Source of the DNA: Methylomarinum sp964474415
GTDB lineage: Bacteria > Pseudomonadota > Gammaproteobacteria > Methylococcales > Methylomonadaceae
Direction of reading: 5' to 3'
NCBI GenBank assembly: GCA_964474415.1
Contig: CAYYSO010000102.1
Location: 1 to 8,812, forward strand
DNA length: 8,812 nucleotides
Below the pieces are notes generated by a model. That model saw only the letters and a program-made list of their open reading frames with translations. It was not told the origin of the DNA and did not search any database. Below, one piece after another: positions 1 to 5,734 of this stretch (the stretch's first letter is position 1; every line of letters starts with the position of its first letter). The position numbers and the translations under genes were made by a program.

Positions 1-514
1 CCGGATAAGTGGCAAGAGGTAAATAAACTGTCGTAATTCTTACTTCATCGACCAGACTGTCAACAATTGGCCGGGCTGCCTGGTAATGACCATCGTCAAT
101 TAAATCCTCAAGCTCATTTTCCAGTTTTTTGATGATTTTTAAATCATGAATGCCTTCAATATACTGAACCCGAATGTCGATTGGTACCAGGTTTAATGCA
201 GGGTCCCTGGTCAGTAGAAGATGCAGGTTACCTGACGCGACTTGTAATGCGGCCAAAGCCTGTTTCGGTTGGTTATTATCAAGTGCTTTCAATGCAGTTT
301 CTGTGGCTTTAAAAGCATCAGCCGCTTCTTTAACAATTTGTGTGCGAAGCCCGGTCTCCTTTTTCTTGATATTGGAATCAGAATGTTTGATTGCCGTATG
401 TTTTAAGCTGGTTGCCAAGACCTGCGGAGTAAATGAAACCAATGATAATGATACAGCCAGTGGTATGGTCGCTACTTGAAAGGTTTTTTTTAGTTTTGAA
501 TCTTTAATTTTCAT
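1..514 (-). CDS. yfdX: YfdX-family exported protein (partial, C-terminus beyond left edge)
   Basis: The reading frame opens at an ATG at 514 and runs off the left edge after 171 codons without a stop, so the C-terminus is missing. An SD-like GAAGGA (522-527) precedes the ATG. The first 31 or so residues form a signal peptide: a lysine-rich start (MKIKDSKLKK), a hydrophobic stretch and an Ala-containing cleavage region (QVLA-TS), so the product is probably periplasmic. The mature part is helical and matches my memory of the YfdX family: TALKALDNN, QALAALQVASGNL, LLLTRDPALNLVPIDI and TTVYLPLATYP. E. coli YfdX belongs to the EvgA acid/multidrug-response regulon, and its molecular role is poorly defined. 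Here the gene lies 81 nt downstream of the membrane-anchored protein gene and may share its sigma-54 promoter. An A8 tract occurs near codons 9-11. Family assignment is fairly secure; function is not. Confidence 0.8.
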   Translation of the reverse strand, partial: MKIKDSKLKKTFQVATIPLAVSLSLVSFTPQVLATSLKHTAIKHSDSNIKKKETGLRTQIVKEAADAFKATETALKALDNNQPKQALAALQVASGNLHLLLTRDPALNLVPIDIRVQYIEGIHDLKIIKKLENELEDLIDDGHYQAARPIVDSLVDEVRITTVYLPLATYP

Positions 515-545
515 GGTTTTTTCCTTCAATTAAATTGATAACATG

Positions 546-559
546 GATACTTTTGTATC
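546..559. repeat. short inverted repeat upstream of yfdX
   Basis: GATAC-TTTT-GTATC is a perfect inverted repeat of 5-bp arms around 4 T residues, 32 nt upstream of the yfdX start. On the minus strand it lies inside a wider TTGATA...TATCAA pair (538-561). It could be an operator for an extra yfdX promoter or a weak RNA hairpin between the two cotranscribed genes. It is too short and AT-rich to be a convincing terminator. Confidence 0.3.
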
Positions 560-595
560 AAGTGGTTTTTTCGTTAATATGTCAGTGTTGGCGCA

Positions 596-1057
596 TTAAT
601 TTTTATTAATTGCAACGGTATTAAAGTGGTGATGCAAACTATAAAAATCTTCTTTACCGGGAAGCCTGAATTCTAGTTTTCCCCAAAAAGCCCCTGATTC
701 TGCTTGGGATTTGGCAGGCATATTTTTTCTTAAAGGAACCAATACGGTATCGCCAGGGTCCAGAACCAGCGGTTTATCACCATATTTGCGAACACTGGAA
801 ATAAAGTGAGGATTATTACTGTTGGATTGATAAATTAATTCAGTTTGGTCAATTTCCATTGGTAAGGTTCCCGGGTTAAATAAGCCCAAAATCAGGATAT
901 TGCGCGACGCATCAAACTGTTCAAAACGAACAACTGGAATAGCCTGGACTATGCCGGTAAATTCATTTTTATTTTTGATGAATCTGGCTGTCATCCAGCC
1001 TATCGTGAACGCGACCAGCATTGAACATAAACTAATAATGAAATATTTTTTGTTCAT
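596..1057 (-). CDS. membrane-anchored protein of unknown function
   Basis: This gene encodes 153 residues; I do not recognise the family. Residues about 5-26 form one hydrophobic segment (FIISLCSMLVAFTIGW) followed by a positive stretch (RFIKNKN). That suggests an N-terminal signal anchor with the rest in the periplasm, although the positive residues after the segment make topology uncertain. The remaining ~120 residues look beta-rich: alternating strands, an NPGTLPMEI turn, LVLDPGDTVLVPL, and a His triplet (142-144) near the C-terminus. This is compatible with an Ig-like or LEA14-like sandwich, but that is only an impression of pattern. The ATG at 1057 has only a weak SD (AAGTAGAA). Its 22-nt leader starts at a predicted sigma-54 promoter immediately upstream. 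The NtrC-class regulator gene ends 163 nt upstream and yfdX begins 81 nt downstream, so it is a probable target of that regulator. Confidence 0.7.
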   Translation of the reverse strand: MNKKYFIISLCSMLVAFTIGWMTARFIKNKNEFTGIVQAIPVVRFEQFDASRNILILGLFNPGTLPMEIDQTELIYQSNSNNPHFISSVRKYGDKPLVLDPGDTVLVPLRKNMPAKSQAESGAFWGKLEFRLPGKEDFYSLHHHFNTVAINKN

Positions 1058-1089
1058 ATCATTTCTACTTGATATACATCCAGGTATTC

Positions 1090-1106
1090 AGCAGAAATCA
1101 GGCCAA
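1090..1106 (-). promoter_or_regulatory. sigma-54 (RpoN) promoter, -24/-12 elements
   Basis: Read on the minus strand, the sequence is TTGGCCTGATTTCTGCT. The invariant GG (1104-1103) and GC (1092-1091) are separated by exactly 10 nt, and the context matches the TGGCACG-N4-TTGCW consensus at 9 of 12 fixed positions. With C at -12, transcription would start at about 1079 (an A), leaving a 22-nt leader before the ATG at 1057. The gene just upstream encodes a GAFTGA-containing sigma-54 activator, which makes the site much more credible. I found no comparable site in the other intergenic gaps. Confidence 0.72.
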
Positions 1107-1110
1107 AATT

Positions 1111-1123
1111 TAACTAATTGTTT
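1111..1123 (-). promoter_or_regulatory. possible IHF-binding site
   Basis: On the minus strand AAACAATTAGTTA matches the IHF core WATCAA-N4-TTR with one mismatch, next to an A-rich stretch. It lies between the palindrome at 1187-1211 and the sigma-54 promoter, where a DNA bend would help an enhancer-bound activator reach RNA polymerase. It sits rather close to the -24 element (centre about -38), and such matches are common in AT-rich DNA, so support is weak. Confidence 0.3.
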
Positions 1124-1186
1124 TTTATAGATATAAAAGGAAGATTCAGAATGGAAACCGGCCAATTTGACCTAAACTGGAACCTG

Positions 1187-1211
1187 AATAACGGCCATTG
1201 TGGCCGTTATT
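1187..1211 (-). terminator. perfect 25-bp palindrome: terminator-like hairpin or enhancer site
   Basis: Two perfectly complementary 11-bp arms (AATAACGGCCA and TGGCCGTTATT) flank a 3-nt centre, starting 9 nt after the regulator stop codon. Position and GC-rich core suit a transcription terminator for the operon. However, no U-tract follows on the minus strand (the next bases are CAGGTTCC), so it is not a classic intrinsic terminator. It is centred at about -120 from the predicted sigma-54 start, the usual distance for an upstream activating sequence bound by an NtrC-class dimer. The two roles could coexist; sequence alone does not decide. Confidence 0.5.
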
Positions 1212-1220
1212 CGGATGGGA

Positions 1221-2576
1221 TTAACAATTATTGAGTTTACGACGCAGGGTTCGCTCTCCGATACCCAGCGCTTTTGCCGCTTCAATACGATTACCACCAC
1301 TGTCAGCCAGAGCGGCATGAATCAAAATCTGTTCAGCTTCCGCTAGTGTAGAGCCTGTCGGGATAGTTACACCGCAAGTGGTTTTTTTTGCAATTGCCTC
1401 CGGAGACAGCAGGGTGTTTATCCACTGCGCTTCTATTTTCGTTATTTTATCGGGTAAACGTACTGCCAGACGAGTCATCATATTGCGTAATTCCCTGACA
1501 TTGCCCGGCCATTCATAAGCAAGCAATAATGCAAGGCTGTCTTCAGTCAGGGTTGGTCTGGGTGAACACCGTTGTAAATCCTGTAATGAGCGTTGTAAAA
1601 AGTGTTGCGCCAACAAGGAAATATCGGCAGGCCGTAAACGTAATGGCGGTAATTGAACTGCGAGAATATTCAGTCGATACCATAAGTCCTGTCTGAACAG
1701 ACCGGATGCGACATCTTTTTCCAGATTGCGGTGGGTTGCGGCAATAATGCGAACATTGATGGAAAGAGTTCGTTCACTTCCTATCCGTTTAATTTTCTCC
1801 TCTTCTAAAACACGCAGCAGACGAACCTGAAATGCTAACGGCATTTCACCAATTTCATCGAGAAATAAAGTTCCTCCATGGGCTTGTTCAAAATGTCCCT
1901 TACGTATTTTTTGCGCACCGGTAAATGCGCCTTTTTCATGTCCGAATAATTCGTCTTCCAATAATGATTCGGGAATAGCGCCACAATTCAGCGCCACGAA
2001 CGGGCCTTCGGCAACCGGACTGAGTTCATGCACTGCCCGGGCAATCAGTTCTTTTCCTGTACCTGATTCACCCTGAATCAAAACAGTTTGCAGGCTGGCG
2101 GCAATCTGTGGCAGGTCAGCCAGAGCCTGCTTCATGGAAGGATCCTGGTACAACAGATAAGGGTTTACTTGTGATTCAATTTCCCCGGATGGTGGCAGAT
2201 CACTGATTAACCTTTGTGCTAATTCAAAAGGATCGACCGGTTTCTGAAAATAATGCTTAACTCCCAGTTTGATTGATTCCACGGCATTTTCCACACTGCC
2301 ATATCCGGTAATCAGATAAAAATTACCATTAGGTACTTGACTAAGATAGCTTGAAATCAATTGTAATCCCTGGCCATCTTTTAGTTGCAAGTCTGACAAA
2401 ACAACAGCAGGCCGGAAACCGGATAAAGCCTGCTCCGCTTCATTGATACTGCCGGCACTGCGCACAGTTGCCCCCAATCCACGTAAAGATCGACTGAGGC
2501 TGCGAATAATGGCCGGATCATCATCTACCAGTAGCACAGTAATACCATTTAGTGACGGTAAATTTTTTTTATTCAT
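1221..2576 (-). CDS. NtrC-class sigma-54-dependent response regulator
   Basis: This 451-residue protein has the full three-domain layout of NtrC/ZraR. The receiver (about 12-125) has acidic residues D18-D19, phosphoacceptor D62, T90 and K112. The AAA+ domain (about 145-365) has Walker A GESGTGKE (169-176), the sigma-54-contacting GAFTGA loop (216-221), Walker B GGTLFLDEIG (234-243) and an arginine-finger region near FRQDLWYRL. The C-terminus is a Fis-type helix-turn-helix (about 426-449). On phosphorylation it should oligomerise on enhancer DNA and open sigma-54 promoters by ATP hydrolysis. I chose the ATG at 2576, which overlaps the kinase gene by 8 nt and suggests translational coupling. 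A longer start at 2633 adds 19 residues unlike the family. No good SD is visible, and an A8 tract follows the start. The nearest candidate target is the sigma-54 promoter at 1090-1106. Confidence 0.93.
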   Translation of the reverse strand: MNKKNLPSLNGITVLLVDDDPAIIRSLSRSLRGLGATVRSAGSINEAEQALSGFRPAVVLSDLQLKDGQGLQLISSYLSQVPNGNFYLITGYGSVENAVESIKLGVKHYFQKPVDPFELAQRLISDLPPSGEIESQVNPYLLYQDPSMKQALADLPQIAASLQTVLIQGESGTGKELIARAVHELSPVAEGPFVALNCGAIPESLLEDELFGHEKGAFTGAQKIRKGHFEQAHGGTLFLDEIGEMPLAFQVRLLRVLEEEKIKRIGSERTLSINVRIIAATHRNLEKDVASGLFRQDLWYRLNILAVQLPPLRLRPADISLLAQHFLQRSLQDLQRCSPRPTLTEDSLALLLAYEWPGNVRELRNMMTRLAVRLPDKITKIEAQWINTLLSPEAIAKKTTCGVTIPTGSTLAEAEQILIHAALADSGGNRIEAAKALGIGERTLRRKLNNC

Positions 2577-3897
2577 TATTAAGAGGTAGATGGATAACAA
2601 AACGGGCGCCGGATGGTGTCCGGTTTTCAGCATGAATACTGCCGTTATGAGCTTCTATAGTTTTTTTAACAATCGCCAGGCCTAAACCATGTCCTTCAGA
2701 GCGAGTGGTGAAAAAAGGCTTGAATATTTTTGTTAATAAGCTTTTATCAATACCTGAGCCATCATCTTCTATTATGATTTCCAATTGTTCATGGCGACGC
2801 TGCACTTTGAGCCATACATGGCCGTTTTTCGGAGTATGATTAAGGGCATTAATCAGTAAATTGAGCAGCGCATTACTCAAATCTTCCTGAATACCGGTTA
2901 TGTCGGGAATATTGGCGTTTATGTGTGTTGAAAAAGTAATATGCTGCTGTTTAAACAATAACCCGCATTTTCGCACTAAATTATCCACCAGCTGCTTAAT
3001 ATCAATAGCTTTAAAATCGTCGTTTACGGGTTTTGTCAATGTTAAAAAATCAGCTAATTTCTGTTTCAGGCGAAGCAGATCATGGTCGAGTTCATCAACA
3101 ATCTGCACAGTTTCATCAGGTGTTATCAGCAGATTTTTAATATTGGCCCGAATACTGGCCAATGGGTTTCTCAAATCATGAACAAAACTGGCTGATAATT
3201 GCCCCATTGCTGCCTGATGATAAATTTTCTGTAACCGGGCCTCCATTTTCTGTGTTGAAACTCCCGTATAAACAGCAATGGCTATTGCCAGTAGAATACT
3301 TAAAATTCCGATAACGCTGAAGCCAACAATGCTATGAATAACCGATTGTAGAGTATCGCTGATTTGCCCTACCAGGCCCGCGCGATCAAAAGCGACATCA
3401 ATCTGTACCGGTTGTCCATTATTTACTGTTGAATCGAAATAAATATGAAAAAAAGGCAGGGTTTGCTGATGTAATTGCAGGGCTAATTGCTGATGGCTGG
3501 CTGCCGGCTCAACATCAGATTTCAATGGTTCCAGTTCAACATCGACCAGTTGTCCTCTGGAAGTTAATCGCACACCATAGCCTTGCTGTCGGTCACGTAT
3601 CGATATTTGTCTTAAATGCGGTAATGCCTGATACAAGTGTCCGACTTTTCGGCTCAGCAAAAAAGGGTTGTCGCTGTCTCTATTGGTATAATGTTCTTCG
3701 TGCAGTTGTTTAATAAAAGGACTGACGATATTTACAATATTGCTGGTCACCAGCTCAGTTTGTGCCTGTCGAGCCGTAAAATAAAGCCAGGCGCTGCCGC
3801 AACCGATAATCAATACATACAGCAATAACAAAAAAACATAGGGTAACAAATAGGCTCGCAGTAATGGTTTGGGTGATTGAGAAAAGGTTTCCGACAT
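2569..3897 (-). CDS. membrane sensor histidine kinase (NtrB/ZraS-like)
   Basis: This 442-residue kinase is the partner of the response regulator that follows. Transmembrane segments at about 14-38 and 188-210 enclose a ~150-residue periplasmic sensor domain that I cannot assign to a named ligand-binding family. The cytoplasmic part has the phosphoacceptor H240 in FVHDLRNPLASIR (a variant of the usual HEIRNPL), an N-box around NALLNLLINALNH (342-354), G1 EDDGSGI (377-383), an F-box FKPFFTT (392-398) and G2 GHGLGLA (402-408), so it looks catalytically intact. Its start lies 8 nt after the TauE/SafE stop with a weak SD, and its end overlaps the regulator by 8 nt, so all three are probably cotranscribed. 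Two membrane segments with a periplasmic sensor resemble ZraS. The signal is unknown; the neighbours suggest metal, thiol or sulfur stress. Confidence 0.92.
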   Translation of the reverse strand: MSETFSQSPKPLLRAYLLPYVFLLLLYVLIIGCGSAWLYFTARQAQTELVTSNIVNIVSPFIKQLHEEHYTNRDSDNPFLLSRKVGHLYQALPHLRQISIRDRQQGYGVRLTSRGQLVDVELEPLKSDVEPAASHQQLALQLHQQTLPFFHIYFDSTVNNGQPVQIDVAFDRAGLVGQISDTLQSVIHSIVGFSVIGILSILLAIAIAVYTGVSTQKMEARLQKIYHQAAMGQLSASFVHDLRNPLASIRANIKNLLITPDETVQIVDELDHDLLRLKQKLADFLTLTKPVNDDFKAIDIKQLVDNLVRKCGLLFKQQHITFSTHINANIPDITGIQEDLSNALLNLLINALNHTPKNGHVWLKVQRRHEQLEIIIEDDGSGIDKSLLTKIFKPFFTTRSEGHGLGLAIVKKTIEAHNGSIHAENRTPSGARFVIHLPLNNE

Positions 3898-3905
3898 AGG
3901 CTATT

Positions 3906-4740
3906 TTATACTTCCGAAATAAGTTTCAAAATTATAGCTTGTTCATTTTTAATAATCATAAGGGAAGCAATAATCAGTAAAAACCAGCCGAACATTTTTT
4001 TCATTTTCTTTTTATCAATAGCCAGCGCTTTTCTGGCGCCGATTTGTCCACCAATAAAAACTGCCAACCCCAACATTAGAGATGTTTTCCAGTCCCAGTG
4101 CCCAGCCACCAGATGGCCTGCAAAACCACCGATAGCAGTTAAACCGACCATTAATGCACTTGACGCTATGGCAATATCCATTGGAATCCCTAATAGCAAT
4201 ACCATTAGGGGCACTTTTAAAATACCGCCACCGACACCCACCAAGCCGCTGCTTAATCCAGCGATAAATGAAACGGGTAACGCCAGTAATAAATTGACGC
4301 GGTAGTGTTGATCATTAAATTGCCGTTGCCAGCAAAACCATCTTGATGGTTTAGGAGAAACTGGCATACTACGCTTAAATTCATGGATCATAAAGAGCGC
4401 CGCAAAAACGATGATGCCTGAAAATATCCAGGTTAAAATTTCACTACTGATACTTGCGGAACTCAGGCCGCCGATAAATCCGCCAACGGTAGTCACACTT
4501 TCCAGAACAATCGCCAATCGCCAATGGCCAGTCGACTTTTTTGGCTTTACGGAAGACCAGCGTAGCTGATAATGATGTGATCATAATCAAAAACAAACTG
4601 GTGGTCGCAGCTACATGAAAATCAAGACCAAATAAAACTTGTAGCGGTGTATATAAGGTACCGCCACCTTGGCCTAACATCGAAAACACTACGGCAACTA
4701 AAAAAATAATGCCAGTGAGCAAGATGGAAGATAGAGGCAT
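3906..4740 (-). pseudogene. TauE/SafE-family transporter, frameshifted by a 7-bp tandem duplication
   Basis: Two overlapping frames together encode one TauE/SafE (sulfite exporter-like) membrane protein. The first (from ATG 4740, SD AGGA) gives the N-terminal half with motif GQGGGTLYTPLQ. The second (to the stop at 3906) gives the C-terminal half with the paired motif GVGGGILKVPLM. These two glycine-rich repeats mark the family. The break falls at 4508-4525, where CAATCGC is duplicated in tandem. Removing one copy restores a continuous 275-residue frame (DWPLAI-VLESVTTVGG), a normal family length with about 7-8 membrane segments. The family exports or imports sulfite, sulfoacetate and other organosulfur anions. 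As written the product would be truncated after about 98 residues. The gene may be a fresh pseudogene, a reversibly switched gene or a sequencing artefact. It sits between the OsmC and sensor kinase genes; the kinase starts 8 nt downstream and may lose translational coupling. Confidence 0.85.
4508..4525. repeat. 7-bp tandem repeat (CAATCGC, 2.6 copies) in the TauE/SafE gene
   Basis: CAATCGC occurs at 4508-4514 and again at 4515-4521, followed by a partial CAAT at 4522-4525. A 7-nt unit shifts the reading frame by one, and this is exactly where the transporter frame breaks. Loss of one unit by replication slippage would restore the protein. Confidence 0.9.
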
Positions 4741-4782
4741 AGATCAGTCCTGATGTTTTTACAAAAGATAAAAATAAAGTTT

Positions 4783-5184
4783 TTATAATATCCGTTTCAG
4801 TGTTCCGATTAACTTTGTTCCGGGAGCAACGGTATTGAAAACAGTGCCATACTTTTTTACATTTTCATGGAGCAGCTCAAGGCGTCGGTCATTTTCATCA
4901 CTATCGACTAAAATTTCATAAGAAATTGATTCCATACAAGGCGGTACATCCTGGCGAATACCGCTGATATTGATTGTTACACTGCGTAACTCAAATTTTA
5001 AAATTGGCGTAACCCGCTCTATGCCTTTAATCATACAGGCGGCCAATGCAGCTAGTAATAATTCAGCCGGGTTAAAAGCATCTGCTCGACCTTGCAAATC
5101 AGTATCCAGAATTATACGGCTGTCTTTGCAATGAGCCTCGCTGCCATGAGCGTCAATGCGCTGTGCGTTGATCTGGAAATGCAT
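4783..5184 (-). CDS. OsmC-family protein lacking the second cysteine
   Basis: This 133-residue protein has the length and pattern of the OsmC/Ohr superfamily: an N-terminal beta hairpin, the central helix FNPAELLLAALAACMIKGIER (about 37-58) with the first conserved Cys (C50) and a Glu (E57), and the C-terminal KYGTVFNTVAPGTKL. Classical OsmC/Ohr proteins reduce organic hydroperoxides with two cysteines, the second in a C-P-V motif. Here that slot reads Y-G-T-V, so the catalytic pair is incomplete. Other cysteines are C19 and C83. It may serve another thiol or persulfide chemistry. The ATG at 5184 is the only in-frame ATG start after an upstream stop and has no visible SD, so translation may be weak, leaderless or coupled. 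It follows the rhodanese gene by 146 nt and precedes the TauE/SafE gene by 42 nt. Confidence 0.85.
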   Translation of the reverse strand: MHFQINAQRIDAHGSEAHCKDSRIILDTDLQGRADAFNPAELLLAALAACMIKGIERVTPILKFELRSVTINISGIRQDVPPCMESISYEILVDSDENDRRLELLHENVKKYGTVFNTVAPGTKLIGTLKRIL

Positions 5185-5330
5185 TTTATGGGGAGAATTA
5201 GGCGTCTGAATTTTCTGCTATTTAGGTTTAAAGTACGATTGTTTCTTTTTTGTACACTTTGTTTTTCACTTTTAAGCATATAAAACAACACGAGTAGGGC
5301 AAAAACAGTTAAAAAGTCCCGGTGATTAAT

Positions 5331-5717
5331 TCAGCCCTGATCAGTTTGGCTGGTTGTTGCAACAAATGTCCGGGCCTTGTCGCCCCGTAAAACATCCGCC
5401 ATGCCCATCAATCCATCAACCAGATACCTGGCCTGATAACCGTTGAGAACGAGAAAAATACGGCCAAGAATAGCTCTATCCTTATGTGGACAAGCGGTAA
5501 CAACAATTTTGTCTTTATTGATTTCATCCAGGCGATCTGGCAATTCATTTAACGGGATGTTATGGGCAATTCCTATATGCCAGGCCTCAAATTCTTCCCG
5601 GAAACGAATGTCTATCAATTGTGCTTTACCATTTTGTAATAACTCAATCAGTTCCTCGCTGGTGATTTTCATTGATTTACGTTCGGCATAATCAAAATTG
5701 GATAGATAATTTTTCAT
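5331..5717 (-). CDS. single-domain rhodanese-like sulfurtransferase
   Basis: This 128-residue protein is one rhodanese domain (about 17-112). It shows the family landmarks LIDIRFREEFEAWHI near the N-terminal half, the active-site loop C76-P-H-K-D-R81 and the closing strand YLVDGLMGM. C76 would carry a persulfide during sulfur transfer, for example from thiosulfate, glutathione persulfide or another sulfane-sulfur donor to a thiol or protein acceptor. No signal peptide is seen, so it is probably cytoplasmic. The ATG at 5717 is supported by AGGAG 7 nt upstream; a Met at residue 16 (MKITSEEL) is closer to the usual domain start but has weaker support. It starts 17 nt after the HMA/DsbD_2 gene and is surely in the same transcript. 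The last ~15 residues, after the domain, are a polar tail. Confidence 0.9.
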   Translation of the reverse strand: MKNYLSNFDYAERKSMKITSEELIELLQNGKAQLIDIRFREEFEAWHIGIAHNIPLNELPDRLDEINKDKIVVTACPHKDRAILGRIFLVLNGYQARYLVDGLMGMADVLRGDKARTFVATTSQTDQG

Positions 5718-5734
5718 GGCAACACTCCTGTTAC

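Noticed and set aside
1151..1234. Plus-strand mini-ORF (27 codons, METGQFDLNW...) with an SD-like AAGGAAG upstream
   Set aside because: It runs through the palindrome and into the end of the regulator gene, and its residues reflect that palindrome. No promoter or homology is recognisable, so it is most likely chance.
2577..2633. Longer start for the response regulator (19 extra residues)
   Set aside because: The extra residues overlap the kinase coding sequence, have no SD and do not resemble receiver N-termini; the ATG at 2576 gives the normal start.
3877..4305. Plus-strand open frame of 142 codons
   Set aside because: It lies antisense to the TauE/SafE gene and mirrors its hydrophobic codons. 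It has no ribosome-binding site and no recognisable domain.
4741..4785. AT-only inverted repeat (ATAAAAA...TTTTTAT) and the ATCAG-TC-CTGAT repeat over the TauE/SafE ribosome-binding site
   Set aside because: The first has no GC pairs and would not form a stable terminator. The second has a 2-nt centre, too tight for an RNA hairpin. Both are plausible by chance.
5185..5330. Possible promoter in the gap upstream of the OsmC gene
   Set aside because: I found no -35/-10 pair with acceptable match and spacing, nor a clear terminator hairpin after the rhodanese gene; the gap may simply be a leader region.
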